DNA from: Alteromonas sp. BMJM2
GTDB taxonomy: Bacteria > Pseudomonadota > Gammaproteobacteria > Enterobacterales > Alteromonadaceae
Assembly: GCF_027257845.1 (NCBI RefSeq)
Contig: NZ_JAPVOT010000010.1
Coordinates: 1 to 64,000 of the forward strand
Length of the DNA: 64,000 nt
Reading direction: 5' to 3'
The number at the start of each line of letters is the position of its first letter. Positions within the stretch are counted from its first letter, which is position 1. The notes under the pieces are model-generated. The model was not told the origin of the DNA. It saw nothing but the letters and a program-made list of their open reading frames with translations, and did not search any database. Positions 53,955 to 63,942 of the stretch are shown one piece after another. Position numbers and translations under genes: made by a program.

Positions 53955-54428
53955 CTATAAATGTGTGAGGGGAACCGCAGTGGTATATTTAATTTGCTCC
54001 ATGGCAAAACTTGAGGTGACGTCTGAAAAGGCGATTCCGCTTACCAGTCGTTTATAGAAGTGATCGAAACAGGCCATGTCGGTTACTAGCACTTTTAATA
54101 AATAGTCATATTCTCCCGACATTCGATAGCACTCCACTACTTCGTCAAAAGAGGATGCGTGCTGCGAGAAGGTCGACAACCACTTTCCATCGTGATTACC
54201 CGCTTTAACCTGTACAAACACGGTCATCGTGAGGCCCAGTGTTTGCGCCTGTAATAGCGCTACACGGCGAGAAATAATACCGCTAGCTTCTAACTTTTGT
54301 ATTCTTCGCCAGCAAGGGGTAGAGGTTAGCCCCACTTGTTCGGCTATTTGTGCAACAGGCGTTTCTGCATCTCGCTGTAAAATACTCAAGATAGTGCGAT
54401 CGACTGCATCAATATTGGTATTTTTCAT
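53955..54428 (-). CDS. Lrp/AsnC-family transcriptional regulator
   Basis: 157 residues, standard for the family. N-terminal HTH (DAVDRTILSILQRDAETPVAQIAEQVGLTSTPCWRRIQKLE split over the motif) and a C-terminal RAM/effector domain with VECYRMSGEYDYLLKVLV. It probably responds to an amino acid. No amino acid gene is adjacent, so the target is unknown. Confidence 0.92.
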   Translation of the reverse strand: MKNTNIDAVDRTILSILQRDAETPVAQIAEQVGLTSTPCWRRIQKLEASGIISRRVALLQAQTLGLTMTVFVQVKAGNHDGKWLSTFSQHASSFDEVVECYRMSGEYDYLLKVLVTDMACFDHFYKRLVSGIAFSDVTSSFAMEQIKYTTAVPLTHL

Positions 54429-54586
54429 ACTTTATATGTTTTCATTTCGTTGCTTCTCTATTTACGCCTTTAAAAGTACGATTAAAAGCTTGGCTTTATT
54501 TCGGCTTCAATCTCGGCTCTAATCTCGGCTTTAACTTAAGTGATAAGCTAAGCGTAGCGTTAGGCCGTAGGCCACTGCAATGCTAA

Positions 54587-55273
54587 TTACAGCCACCACG
54601 GCTGAGCAAAATTAATATTCTCCTCAGCTAATTCATATTGATACGGCGGGGTAAAAGGCGTCCAAAAACCGTCGGCAAGCCCCTTATCGAGGATGGTAAA
54701 TTTACCCGATTGCTCATAGTTTTTTAGCACTTTGTAATAGGCACCAACGGGTAACTGAGGGTTAGACTGGCGAAACACAACCTTGCCGCCATAGGTATTA
54801 TACATATGCTTTTCCACTAGAAAAATCATAACTTGGCGCTTTGCAACATCGTCGCTAATGCCATCTTCGCTGGCGCTAGTCGCAAATTTGACTTTAAATT
54901 TTTCAACCAAAGCGGGATCTATAACAAGATTATTGCTTACGAAGTAGTCATCGAGCACGCTTTCAATAATAAGCTCTGACAGCTTTGTTAAACTGGCAAG
55001 CGCCATCATGGCGTTTTGCTCGTCGCTACTGTTCGCTTGAGAAGCCATCTCAGCTAATACCTTGTCATCTGGAGTAATGTCTTTGGCGGTAATGGCTTTA
55101 TCGAATATCGTGGCTACAGCAGCCGCCTGCTCTTCGTCATTTGATTCGGTTGCTTGTTCAGCAAGTGCCGCCGGCAAAGACATATTTGTATTAGTTGCTT
55201 GTGTATCAGGTGCTTGAGCAGCATTTGCACTGCCTAAAACCAACCCCAGATTCACTAAAATACCTACCACCAT
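54587..55273 (-). CDS. Hypothetical exported protein
   Basis: 228 residues from the ATG at 55271-55273; AGAGG lies upstream and a signal peptide starts there (MVVGILVNLGLVLGSANA). The longer frame adds 39 residues that I consider non-coding. The mature part is alpha-helical and acidic (residues 30-150), with a segment KVVFRQSNPQLPVGAYYKVLKNY and a Trp-rich end (NFAQPWWL). No family recognised. Confidence 0.6.
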   Translation of the reverse strand: MVVGILVNLGLVLGSANAAQAPDTQATNTNMSLPAALAEQATESNDEEQAAAVATIFDKAITAKDITPDDKVLAEMASQANSSDEQNAMMALASLTKLSELIIESVLDDYFVSNNLVIDPALVEKFKVKFATSASEDGISDDVAKRQVMIFLVEKHMYNTYGGKVVFRQSNPQLPVGAYYKVLKNYEQSGKFTILDKGLADGFWTPFTPPYQYELAEENINFAQPWWL

Positions 55274-55705
55274 ACTTTTTCCTCTACCTCTTTTTACACT
55301 TATCAGATTGGAGATTGAGAAAAACTGCAAGCTAACTAAACGAATAATCATAGTGAATATCCTAATAACCGAATGTGAAAAGATGCTCAAAGAATAAGGC
55401 TTTTGTCGGTGTGTTTATATCCTAGAATTAACCAGCAAAACAAAACCAGCATCAAAAGCTATCGCAGAACCTGAAACCCAAAGCGCGCTCTTAAAATATG
55501 AGCAAACTAATAGGTTTAGTAAAACACTTTACACAAGGAAATAGCAATACATAACACGCAATGGAGAAAGTGAATTTTCGTTAACGAAGGGGGGACTGTT
55601 GTCGGTAGAAACAGAGACATTGCGCTCAACAAGGCTGTTAAGGCAAGTGTATAAAATCAATGAGCGAGCAAAGGGGCGCTGGTGCAGACAAAGTAAAGAG
55701 GAAAG

Positions 55706-55736
55706 AAAAATGGCGGTCAAATTGACCGCCATTTTT
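55706..55736 (-). terminator. Intrinsic terminator after cspA
   Basis: A perfect inverted repeat AAAAATGGCGGTCAA / TTGACCGCCATTTTT, 8 bases past the stop of the cold-shock gene. Works on either strand. The region 55391-55705 upstream of the neighbour gene holds no recognised feature. Confidence 0.9.
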
Positions 55737-55743
55737 GAATTTC

Positions 55744-55953
55744 TTAGATAGCTTGCACGTTAGCAGCTTGAAGACCTTTTTGACCTTCTTCAACTTCAAA
55801 TTCTACGCGCTGACCTTCTGGAAGAGTTTTATAACCTTCAGAGACAATTGCACGGAAATGAACGAAAACGTCCTTGCCGCCATTATCTTGAGTAAGAAAA
55901 CCATAACCTTTATCAGCGTTAAACCACTTAACGGTGCCTGTAACTTTAGACAT
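55744..55953 (-). CDS. Cold-shock protein, CspA family
   Basis: 69 residues, one cold-shock domain with RNP1 (KGYGFLT) and RNP2 (VFVHF). It binds single-stranded RNA/DNA and melts secondary structure. GAGG precedes the ATG. About 300 bases of AT-rich sequence lie between it and ubiB, consistent with a long 5' leader as in cspA-like genes, but no promoter was assigned. Confidence 0.95.
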   Translation of the reverse strand: MSKVTGTVKWFNADKGYGFLTQDNGGKDVFVHFRAIVSEGYKTLPEGQRVEFEVEEGQKGLQAANVQAI

Positions 55954-56254
55954 GTCGTATAGACCTCAAATATCGTAATAAATTGCGCAAAAGAGCGCGT
56001 GTAACTGTGTTTCTGTTGGTCTTTAAATTGGCGGAGTATTGAGGCTTACTTACGAATGGACTAACAAAAAACACAAATTACAGGGTAACTCGAGCAGTTT
56101 TTACTTGTAGCAACATATAGCAAATAATACAAATCTCGTCTATTTAAAGACTCTGGCAAACAGCCACTGCCACTATAACACTCTTGGTAACAATTAACAT
56201 ACTAATTAATGGCTTATTAACCAGATTCATAAAAAGTTCATTATTGCTTTAGTG

Positions 56255-57886
56255 TTATTGGCGACTATTTCGCCAAGACAGGAACCAAAAAATACTCCCT
56301 ATAACACCGCTAAATGCTGGGAAATACCACGAAATGTCGTAAATTGGCAGAATAGCGGCAAGTAGAATAAAAGTACCGCCAACCACACTTAAGTGAGTGG
56401 TCTGAGTAGTTCTTTTCTGCTCTTGTAGAAGCGCTACAGTGGCTTTTTGGTGCTGTAACGGCATCCTTTTTATGTGCTGTAAACTGTCATAAAGCAGATC
56501 TGGCATTTCAGGCAGTTTTTCAGACCAAAATGGCAAGTTGGCTTTCACTTTCCCCATCATGGCAGAAAATCCAATCTGCTCTTTCATCCAGTTTTCTAAA
56601 AATGGCTTCGCCGTTTTCCATAAGTCCAGCTGTGGATATAACTGTCTTCCCAATCCTTCCACATACAGCAAGGTTTTCTGCAACAGCACCAGCTGAGGCT
56701 GCACCACCATGTCGAAACGGCGGGCTGTATTGAATAGTTGTAGCAATACATTACCAAAGGAAATTTCGGCTAGGGGCTTTTGAAATATAGGCTCGCATAC
56801 CGTTCTAATGGCCATTTCAAATTCATCGATGTTGGTGTCTTGAGGTACCCAACCAGAATCGGCGTGAAGTTGCGCTACTTTGCGATAGTCTCGATTAAAA
56901 AAGGCAATAAAGTTCTCGGCCAAGTAGCGCTTATCTTCTTTATTTAGGGTTCCTACAATGCCGAAGTCGATAGCGATATATTTGGGGTTATCTGGGTGTT
57001 CGGTGGAAACAAAAATGTTGCCAGGGTGCATGTCTGCATGAAAAAAGCTGTCGCGAAACACTTGGGTGAAAAATACTTCTACACCGCGCTCTGCTAACTT
57101 TTTTAAATTGGTATTTTGCGCAATTAACGCATCGATATTCGAAATGGGAATGCCGTAAATTCGCTCCATAACAAGCACATTATGACAACAGTAGTCACTG
57201 TAAATTGTAGGTACATACAGGGCATCAGAGCCCTCAAAGTTGGTGCCCAACTGAATACCGTTAGCCGATTCACGCAGTAAATCAAGCTCATCCACGATAG
57301 TCTTACGATACTCCACCACCACTTCAACCGGGCGCAAGCGCCTGCCATCGGGAAGCCAGCGTTGAATAATGTTGGCAAAGCTGAACAACAGCTCCATGTC
57401 TGCCACTATCGTATCGCGAATATCAGGGCGCAGTACTTTTACCACCACGTCTTCGTTATTTGTCTTTAATTTTGCCGCATGCACTTGAGCAATAGACGCT
57501 GATGCTAAAGGCGCTTCTTCAAATTCACTAAACAGTTCGCTCAGTTCGCTTAGGCCTAAAGAGGACTTAATGATCGCTTGGGCCGCTTCTGAAGGAAAAG
57601 GAGGTACTTTATCTTGCAAACGAGCCAGTTCGTTAGCAATAGAGGGCGCAAGCAAGTCTCGGCGTGTTGACAGCATCTGGCCAAACTTAATGAATACAGG
57701 CCCTAAGCTTTGTAGCGCAAGCGTAATTCGCTCGCCTTGGGATTTACCTTTGTGCTTGTTGCGCACCCAAAAGATACTGTGGCGTAATAATCGCGCATAC
57801 CAAGGTAACCACTTTGCAGGAATTAGTTCGTCGAGGCCGTGTTCTAGCAGCACTCGATTAATTTGATACAGCCTAACAATTCGCAT
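56255..57886 (-). CDS. ubiB: Ubiquinone biosynthesis ATPase/kinase-like protein UbiB
   Basis: 543 residues, as in E. coli. The atypical kinase (ABC1/ADCK) signature [21 protein letters not shown] at about 72-92, with the invariant KxGQ, is followed by the ATP-site loop [16 protein letters not shown], the [10 protein letters not shown] catalytic region and FGIVGTL. Two hydrophobic helices at the C-terminus (about 500-540) anchor it to the membrane. Works in the Ubi complex in ubiquinone synthesis. Last gene of ubiE-ubiJ-ubiB. Confidence 0.97.
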   Translation of the reverse strand: MRIVRLYQINRVLLEHGLDELIPAKWLPWYARLLRHSIFWVRNKHKGKSQGERITLALQSLGPVFIKFGQMLSTRRDLLAPSIANELARLQDKVPPFPSEAAQAIIKSSLGLSELSELFSEFEEAPLASASIAQVHAAKLKTNNEDVVVKVLRPDIRDTIVADMELLFSFANIIQRWLPDGRRLRPVEVVVEYRKTIVDELDLLRESANGIQLGTNFEGSDALYVPTIYSDYCCHNVLVMERIYGIPISNIDALIAQNTNLKKLAERGVEVFFTQVFRDSFFHADMHPGNIFVSTEHPDNPKYIAIDFGIVGTLNKEDKRYLAENFIAFFNRDYRKVAQLHADSGWVPQDTNIDEFEMAIRTVCEPIFQKPLAEISFGNVLLQLFNTARRFDMVVQPQLVLLQKTLLYVEGLGRQLYPQLDLWKTAKPFLENWMKEQIGFSAMMGKVKANLPFWSEKLPEMPDLLYDSLQHIKRMPLQHQKATVALLQEQKRTTQTTHLSVVGGTFILLAAILPIYDISWYFPAFSGVIGSIFWFLSWRNSRQ

Positions 57887-57895
57887 GCAAGTCTC

Positions 57896-58531
57896 TTATT
57901 TAAGTCGTTCTTCTAAATCACGTAGCCTAGCGTCTAAACGCTCTGTGCTATCTCGCAACGCACTAACTTCATCGCTAAAATGCATAACTGCAAGCTTATG
58001 TGCAGCCAACTTTTTTTCTTCCACTAAGGCGTTGCCAAACACATCACCCATGTTGGCAAACATCGACATGGATTTTTCATGAATAGCTTTTACCGTTTTC
58101 ATCGACTGATGGGCAAAAACGTCATTTGTTCTAATAGCGATAAGCTCTTCTACATCTATGTCGAGATCTTTGAACAAACTGCTTGCCTGCTGCGCCACAT
58201 TTAACTCGCCCTCTAGATACAGCGCTTTCTGCTGAATAAGGCGGGTTAATTGACTGGTTTCTTTTAGCGCTGGCAATGTATCGAGTGAGGTTTTAATACA
58301 ACAGTCTTTGGCACCTAACTGCGCCTTTACCTCTTCAAAATCACCATGCTCTATCAATACATCAACCTTGTCGGAAAACACCAGGGTAATGCCAAATGGA
58401 ATAGGAGATAAAAACGCTGTCATCCGCGAACCGTCGAGGGCGTTAAGCCTCGCCTTACTGTCGCTATCGAGCGCTAGCAGTTTATTGATAGAAGCTTCTA
58501 GCGTAGCCGCAAAAAGTGCAGATGCAGGCAT
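57896..58531 (-). CDS. ubiJ: Ubiquinone biosynthesis accessory factor UbiJ
   Basis: 211 residues. An SCP2-like lipid-binding domain covers about 10-110; the C-terminal region is a coiled coil (DEVSALRDSTERLDARLRDLEERLK). It organises the soluble Ubi complex and binds ubiquinone intermediates. Its ATG overlaps the ubiE stop (TAATG), and ubiB begins 9 bases beyond its stop. Confidence 0.93.
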   Translation of the reverse strand: MPASALFAATLEASINKLLALDSDSKARLNALDGSRMTAFLSPIPFGITLVFSDKVDVLIEHGDFEEVKAQLGAKDCCIKTSLDTLPALKETSQLTRLIQQKALYLEGELNVAQQASSLFKDLDIDVEELIAIRTNDVFAHQSMKTVKAIHEKSMSMFANMGDVFGNALVEEKKLAAHKLAVMHFSDEVSALRDSTERLDARLRDLEERLK

Positions 58532-59385
58532 TAAAATTTATAGCCTCGGTGAAGCGCTACAATACCGCCCGTTAAGTTCTGGTAGTCGCACTGTTCAAAC
58601 CCGGCTTCTTCAAACATGCCTTTCAAGGTGTCTTGGTCTGGGTGCATGCGAATACTTTCAGCTAAGTACTGGTAGCTTTCTGCATCGTTCGCGACCAATT
58701 GCCCCATCTTGGGAAGTAAGTGAAATGAATACATGTCATAAAGCTTACTGAGCTGCTCAGATGTTGGTTTAGAAAACTCTAACACCAATAAGCGACCGCC
58801 AGGCTTTAGCACCCGATAGATTGAATTAAGCGCGTTTTGTTTTTCCGTCACATTTCGCAGACCAAATGCCATGGTAACCACATCAAAGTGGTTGTCTGGA
58901 AATGGCAGTGCTTCTGCATCAGCTTGAACGTAGTCGATATTGCTGACAAGCCCGCGATCGCGCAGTTTATCTCGACCTACCTGAAGCATGGATAGATTAA
59001 TATCAGCAAGGGTTACACGGCCAGTAGGGCCAACTAAGCGAGAAAATTTAGCAGTTAGGTCGCCAGTGCCACCTGCAATGTCTAGCACCTTATTGCCTGC
59101 GCGCACACCTGAACAATCGATAGTGAATCGCTTCCATAAACGATGAACGCCCATGGACATCAAATCGTTCATTACATCGTATTTCGCTGCGACAGAATCG
59201 AAAACGTTGGCAACTAAAGACGCCTTTTTTTCTTTCTCTACTTGCTTAAAACCGAAGTGCGTCTTTTGATCTGTAGCTTGCTCTGCCGTTTGTTCCACAT
59301 CGTTTTCTAGCACGTGCTCTTCAGAGAGAGAATGCTTGGATGAAGAGTGCACATCACCCGCTGATGAGGTCTGATTGTCGCTCAT
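58531..59385 (-). CDS. ubiE: Ubiquinone/menaquinone methyltransferase UbiE
   Basis: 284 residues. AdoMet-dependent C-methyltransferase with [10 protein letters not shown] (motif I), ADINLSML, and the UbiE signature [18 protein letters not shown] plus [26 protein letters not shown]. It is about 33 residues longer than E. coli UbiE at the N-terminus: a Ser/Glu/Gln-rich tract before THFGFKQV, likely disordered. A later start is possible but no internal ATG lies between. Confidence 0.97.
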   Translation of the reverse strand: MSDNQTSSAGDVHSSSKHSLSEEHVLENDVEQTAEQATDQKTHFGFKQVEKEKKASLVANVFDSVAAKYDVMNDLMSMGVHRLWKRFTIDCSGVRAGNKVLDIAGGTGDLTAKFSRLVGPTGRVTLADINLSMLQVGRDKLRDRGLVSNIDYVQADAEALPFPDNHFDVVTMAFGLRNVTEKQNALNSIYRVLKPGGRLLVLEFSKPTSEQLSKLYDMYSFHLLPKMGQLVANDAESYQYLAESIRMHPDQDTLKGMFEEAGFEQCDYQNLTGGIVALHRGYKF

Positions 59386-59453
59386 AACGTTCCTATTGCT
59401 AACTGTATTTCACAAAACTGAAGTGTATAGGATTGTGAGGGTAAGCTAAAGCC

Positions 59454-60143
59454 TTAACGCACCCGTGAATTCGTACCCCAGCTGAATGCCACCGTAGTGC
59501 TAATTTCTTGCAAAGACCGGCCACTTTCTTTATGCCAATTGGCAAACGTATCATTCGCTGCCCTAAGGCTTTTCTTCGAGGTAAGGCCGCCGTCCACAAT
59601 ATCGTTTTTACGTAAATAATCTTCCACGTCACGGGACAACAAGAAGGTATCAATACCTAAGGAACGAAGTGTATAAGGCCCAGTATTTCCGCCAAGCCGT
59701 GCGCCTCGTTTTTTCAAAAAAGCCCAAAGCTCGGTGATGTTTTCAGGACCAAAAGACGCCACAAACTTTCCAAAACTTCCGTATTCTAACGACACATCTT
59801 TAATCATGATGGCGTTATCTCTCACGGTCATGACTTTTTTATAATTTCTTACTATGCGTTTATCAGATGCTTTTTGCTCCAGCATCTCATCAGGCATCAA
59901 CAATACTTTGTCGATATCGAAGTTAAAAAAAACCGTTTCAAAGTCGTCCCACTTATTTTCGATAACTCGCCACACAAACCCCGACTGAAACACTTTTTTC
60001 GTCATTGCGGCCAAAAAGCGATCGTCCGGAATAGTAGCCACTTCAGAAGCCGACAAGGGTGCGTGAAGCATAGCTTCAAGCACCCTTTTTCCGCCTTTTC
60101 GCTCACACGCTCGCTGATATATAGAGTGAAACGATTCAGCCAT
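59454..60143 (-). CDS. DNA-3-methyladenine glycosylase I-like protein
   Basis: 229 residues. A helical HhH-GPD-like fold related to Tag: VFQSGFVWRVIENKWDDFETVFFNFDIDKVLLM corresponds to the Tag helices that carry the base-binding site, and LRSLGIDTFLLSRDVEDYLRKNDIV to the following part. The Cys/His zinc ligands of E. coli Tag are not seen. Possible role: removal of alkylated bases; the exact substrate is uncertain. It lies 8 bases after prlC and is probably cotranscribed with it. Confidence 0.7.
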   Translation of the reverse strand: MAESFHSIYQRACERKGGKRVLEAMLHAPLSASEVATIPDDRFLAAMTKKVFQSGFVWRVIENKWDDFETVFFNFDIDKVLLMPDEMLEQKASDKRIVRNYKKVMTVRDNAIMIKDVSLEYGSFGKFVASFGPENITELWAFLKKRGARLGGNTGPYTLRSLGIDTFLLSRDVEDYLRKNDIVDGGLTSKKSLRAANDTFANWHKESGRSLQEISTTVAFSWGTNSRVR

Positions 60144-60151
60144 AGCGTGTG

Positions 60152-62188
60152 TTATCCTTTTATCCCACTGTGACGCAGCAATGCATCCACTTTAGGCTCT
60201 CGGCCTCTAAACGCGATAAATAGCTCCATTGGCGGTTTGCTTCCACCCATTTCTAAAATATTTGTCAAAAAGGCTTTTCCGGTCTCACGATTGAAAATAC
60301 CGTCTTCTTCAAACTTACTGTAAGCATCGGCGGATAATACCTCAGCCCACTTGTAGCTGTAGTAGCCCGCTGCATATCCACCCGCAAAAATATGACCAAA
60401 TCCATTTTGGAAACGGTTGAAAGAGGGTGGTACAGATACGGCCACTTCGTCTCTTACACTATCGAGCACACCTTGCACGTCAACGGTGCTGCCTTTTTCA
60501 CTGTGAAGTAAGAAGTCAAACAAACTGAACTCTAACTGTCTGACCATCTGCATGGCAGATTGATAGTCTCTGGCTGCTAACATACGTTCTAGTAGGTCTG
60601 CCGGTAATGGCTCGCCAGTCTCATAGTGTCCAGAAATGAAGTTAAGTGCGTCTTCTTCCCAGCACCAGTTCTCTAAAAACTGACTGGGTAGCTCTACCGC
60701 ATCCCACGGTACGCCATTGATACCAGATACACCCGCCACGCGCATTTTGGTTAACATATGGTGGATGCCGTGACCAAACTCATGGAAAAGCGTTACCACT
60801 TCATCGTGGGTGAATAAAGCAGGCTTATCGCCAATGGGCGCGTTAAAGTTACACGTTAAGTAGGCGACAGGAAGCTGCAGTTCGCCATTGCTCATTTCGC
60901 GACGCACGCGACATTCATCCATCCACGCACCGCCGCGCTTTTTCGCTCGTGCATACAAATCTAAATAGAAGCTTCCGCGAAGCACGTCTGCTTCATCAGT
61001 AATAGTGAAGTAGCGCACATCTTCATGCCAGGTATCTACACCAGGCTGCTCGACAATCGATAGGCCATAAAGTTTGTGAACCACATCAAATAACCCGGAC
61101 AGCACTTTGTCTTCTGGGAAATAAGGGCGCAGCATTTCATCTGAGATTGTGTATTTCTCTTGCTTCAGCTTTTCGCTGTAATAAGGTAGGTCCCAAGATG
61201 CTAACTCAGTCACATTGTGCGTGGTGCGGGCGTACGCTTTTACTTCGTCTAACTCTCGCTCTGCCTGAGGCTTCGACTTAGCCGCTAAATCGCGCAAGAA
61301 ACCAATGACCTGCTCGGTAGAGTCCGCCATTTTAGTCGCTAGCGAACGCTCAGCGTAACTTGAAAATTCCAGCAGTTCAGCAATCTCAGTGCGAAGCGCT
61401 AGTATCTGTTTAATGATATCGGTATTGTCCCACTTGCCCGCGTTAGGCCCTTGATCAGACGCTTTCGTTGAATACGCGCGATACATTTCCTCACGCAAAT
61501 CACGGTTATCGGCATACAGCATCACAGGAAGATAAGATGGAATATCTAGCGTGAACAAATAGCCCTGAAGATCTTTTTGATGGGCAGCCTGCGCTGCCGC
61601 TTCTAAGGCAGACTCTGGCATACCCTCTAACACACTTTTATCACTAACATGCTTGGTCCACCCCATGGTGGCATCCATCACATTATTTGAAAACGTAGAA
61701 GACAATTCACTTAGCTTTGCCTGTATTTCTGCAAAGCGCTTCTTTTGCGCATCAGGTAAGGCCACGCCAGACAGCGTAAAATCTCTAACCGCGTTTTCAA
61801 CTACTTTTTGTTGTTCATCATCTAGGCTGCTGAACTCTTCTGAATTTTGTAGCGCTACATAGGCATTGAACAGACCTTCATGCTGCCCAACCCATGTGCC
61901 ATATTCTGACAATAATGGTAAGCAGGCATCGTGGGCCTCTCGCAGCTCATCACTACTAACCACACTGTTCATGTGTGAAACTGGTGAAAATATTTTGCTA
62001 AGTCGGTCGTCAACTTCTTCTAGACGAAGCACCACATTTTGATAAGAATAATCTTTAGACGCGACTACATCGTCAATTTCTGTTTTGCAGGCCTCAATAG
62101 CACGCTCAACGGCTGGTTTTATCGAATTGGCTTCAATGCCAGAAAATATAGGTAAACCGTCGACTAATTCAATTGCTGGGGTCGTCAT
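60152..62188 (-). CDS. prlC: Oligopeptidase A (M3 metallopeptidase)
   Basis: 678 residues. The M3 zinc motif HEFGH is at 469-473 in VVTLFHEFGHGIHHML, with the downstream Glu in the VELPSQFLENWCWE region. It is a cytosolic peptidase that degrades signal peptides and small oligopeptides. The length and the terminal part (FGHIFAGGYAAGYYSYKWAEVLSADAY) match PrlC/OpdA. Confidence 0.97.
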   Translation of the reverse strand: MTTPAIELVDGLPIFSGIEANSIKPAVERAIEACKTEIDDVVASKDYSYQNVVLRLEEVDDRLSKIFSPVSHMNSVVSSDELREAHDACLPLLSEYGTWVGQHEGLFNAYVALQNSEEFSSLDDEQQKVVENAVRDFTLSGVALPDAQKKRFAEIQAKLSELSSTFSNNVMDATMGWTKHVSDKSVLEGMPESALEAAAQAAHQKDLQGYLFTLDIPSYLPVMLYADNRDLREEMYRAYSTKASDQGPNAGKWDNTDIIKQILALRTEIAELLEFSSYAERSLATKMADSTEQVIGFLRDLAAKSKPQAERELDEVKAYARTTHNVTELASWDLPYYSEKLKQEKYTISDEMLRPYFPEDKVLSGLFDVVHKLYGLSIVEQPGVDTWHEDVRYFTITDEADVLRGSFYLDLYARAKKRGGAWMDECRVRREMSNGELQLPVAYLTCNFNAPIGDKPALFTHDEVVTLFHEFGHGIHHMLTKMRVAGVSGINGVPWDAVELPSQFLENWCWEEDALNFISGHYETGEPLPADLLERMLAARDYQSAMQMVRQLEFSLFDFLLHSEKGSTVDVQGVLDSVRDEVAVSVPPSFNRFQNGFGHIFAGGYAAGYYSYKWAEVLSADAYSKFEEDGIFNRETGKAFLTNILEMGGSKPPMELFIAFRGREPKVDALLRHSGIKG

Positions 62189-62439
62189 AATATATTTACT
62201 CTTATCGTTGTATGCATAATCTTAGTTATAAATAAGGTGGGGGTTTTTCATCGAAAAACAACATTCATTCTTACCCAAGCTTCGTCTAAACAATACCGCC
62301 ACACTTCGCTGTATCATGCCATGCTTGGTTAGTGATTTGACTTAACCTGTAAGTACAACTATTTTTTAGTCGAAGATCAAAAGCTATTATCAGTGACAAA
62401 GCGCACTTTTGCTGGTGTCTCAGTCGCCATAAACTGAAA

Positions 62440-62502
62440 TGTCACTAATGTCACATTTAAATCTTTTGTCTACTTTGCCTTCCCTGCGCATGACGCTATA
62501 AT
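62440..62502 (+). promoter_or_regulatory. Promoter and operator candidates of the HTH-REC operon
   Basis: TTGCCT (62475-62480) and TATAAT (62497-62502) with a 16-bp spacer, 28 bases before the start codon. Just upstream, TGTCAC occurs twice (62440-62445 and 62449-62454), flanked by AAATGT/ACATTT arms (62437-62458), a likely protein-binding site. The rest of the 341-base gap 62189-62529 shows no gene. Confidence 0.55.
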
Positions 62503-62529
62503 TCACTGGGATATGAAAAAGGCGAAACT

Positions 62530-63090
62530 ATGAAGACACTTACATCGGGCGAAATAGCATCATACTGCGATGTTAATTTGCGTACCGTAATCAGATGGAT
62601 AGAAAACGGTAAACTTAAAGGCTTCAAGCTTCCCGGCCGAGGGAATAATCGTGTGCTCGTTGAAGATTTCATTGAGTTTTTAGAGCGTCACGACATGCCC
62701 ATCCCCGCCTCACTGAAGGGTGACGCAACACCTTCAATACTTATTGTCGATGATGAAATGCCCGTTGCCAAGTCAATTCAACGGGTAGCACGCAGAGCCG
62801 GATTCGACAGCTACATTGCTACCGGCGGGTTCCAAGCGGGCATAATGCTTAGTCAGTATGAGCCTAAGGTAATGACACTCGACCTGAGTATGCCGGGAAT
62901 GGATGGATACAGCGTGATCGATTTCACACGTGAGCAAAGCAAATACAAAGATTTAAAAATCGTTGTTATTTCTGCACTTGATGATATTAGCCTTGAACGT
63001 GCCTTAGAAATAGGGGCTGATGCATCACTTCAAAAGCCATTTTCTAACCACGATCTCACCATGGTACTCGAGCAGTTTATGTCGATGTAG
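62530..63090 (+). CDS. HTH (excisionase/MerR-like)-REC response regulator
   Basis: 186 residues. An N-terminal HTH of the excisionase type (TSGEIASYCDVNLRTVIRWIENGKLKG then FKLPGRGNNRV wing), a short linker at about 60-67, and a C-terminal receiver with acidic Asp74-Asp75, phospho-Asp118 (LDLSMPGMDG) and the switch Lys in LQKPF. The domain order is the reverse of usual response regulators, which have the receiver first. It shares an operon with a binding protein and a further gene, likely its kinase. It probably controls transcription in response to the ligand sensed by those proteins. Confidence 0.85.
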   Translation: MKTLTSGEIASYCDVNLRTVIRWIENGKLKGFKLPGRGNNRVLVEDFIEFLERHDMPIPASLKGDATPSILIVDDEMPVAKSIQRVARRAGFDSYIATGGFQAGIMLSQYEPKVMTLDLSMPGMDGYSVIDFTREQSKYKDLKIVVISALDDISLERALEIGADASLQKPFSNHDLTMVLEQFMSM

Positions 63091-63116
63091 GACAAGAGAG
63101 CATAAGGAGCGTTTTC

Positions 63117-63932
63117 ATGTGTAGAATATTATGTGCAATGTGCACCGCTTTTATACTGATGCTACCGCATGGAGTACAATCGAAAACCCTCACCTTTGGC
63201 GTTGTTCCTCAACAGTCTGCAAAAAAAATGGTGAAGTCGTGGCAGCCTCTCTTTGACTACATCGAAGATTACACCGGCCTCACTATCGATTTTCACACGG
63301 CCAAAGATATCCCCTCCTTTGAAGCTAACTTAGCGAATGGCGAATACGATATTGCTTACATGAATCCGTTTCATTTTGTCGTTTTTAATTCGTCGGTGGG
63401 TTACCAAGCCCTCGCAAAACAAAAAGATAAACGCTTGCAGGGCATTATTTTTGTGCACAAAGACAGCGGCATTCAGTCTTTGTCCGAACTAAACGGGGCC
63501 GAGCTAGTATTTCCAGCACCGGCTGCCTTTGCCGCAAGCATAGTCACGAGCGCCAAATTACGAAACGAAAATATTGCTTTTGTTCCTCGCTATGTAAACT
63601 CCCACGATTCCGTTTATTTGAATGTAGAAAAACAGTTTTTTATCGCTGGCGGTGGAATTTATAGAACGCTGCAGTCATCTCCAGCCCAACAAGCGTTAAA
63701 AATATTGTGGGAAAGCCCTCTTTATACTCCTCACGCTATTGCTACACACCCAAGGCTGAGTGAGGATGAAAGACAATCTATACTCAACGCGTTAATCTCG
63801 ATTTCCAGCGATGCCAGTAGCGCCGATGTACTGAAGAACTTGGGTATGAACGGCTTTGTTGAAGCCGATGATTCTCATTGGGATGATGTCCGTGAACTTG
63901 GCATATCATCACTATCTCGGCCCCATAGTTAA
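63117..63932 (+). CDS. PhnD-like periplasmic phosphate/phosphonate-type binding protein
   Basis: 271 residues. A signal peptide (MCRILCAMCTAFILMLPHGVQS) is followed by TLTFGVVPQQSAKKMVKSWQPLFDYIE, the entry motif of PhnD/PF12974-type proteins, then YDIAYMNPFHF and the ligand-loop region DSGIQSLSELNGAELVFPAPAAFAAS. AAGGAGCG lies before the ATG. No permease or ATPase gene follows; the next gene opens like a sensor kinase, so it probably acts as the sensing partner rather than in transport. The ligand is not known. Confidence 0.85.
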   Translation: MCRILCAMCTAFILMLPHGVQSKTLTFGVVPQQSAKKMVKSWQPLFDYIEDYTGLTIDFHTAKDIPSFEANLANGEYDIAYMNPFHFVVFNSSVGYQALAKQKDKRLQGIIFVHKDSGIQSLSELNGAELVFPAPAAFAASIVTSAKLRNENIAFVPRYVNSHDSVYLNVEKQFFIAGGGIYRTLQSSPAQQALKILWESPLYTPHAIATHPRLSEDERQSILNALISISSDASSADVLKNLGMNGFVEADDSHWDDVRELGISSLSRPHS

Positions 63933-63942
63933 AGGACTAACT

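Noticed and set aside
54498-54535. Short tandem pattern TTCGGCTT / TCTCGGCTCT / TCTCGGCTTT
   Set aside because: Only about three imperfect 11-12 base units between two genes, with no link to the other repeat families.
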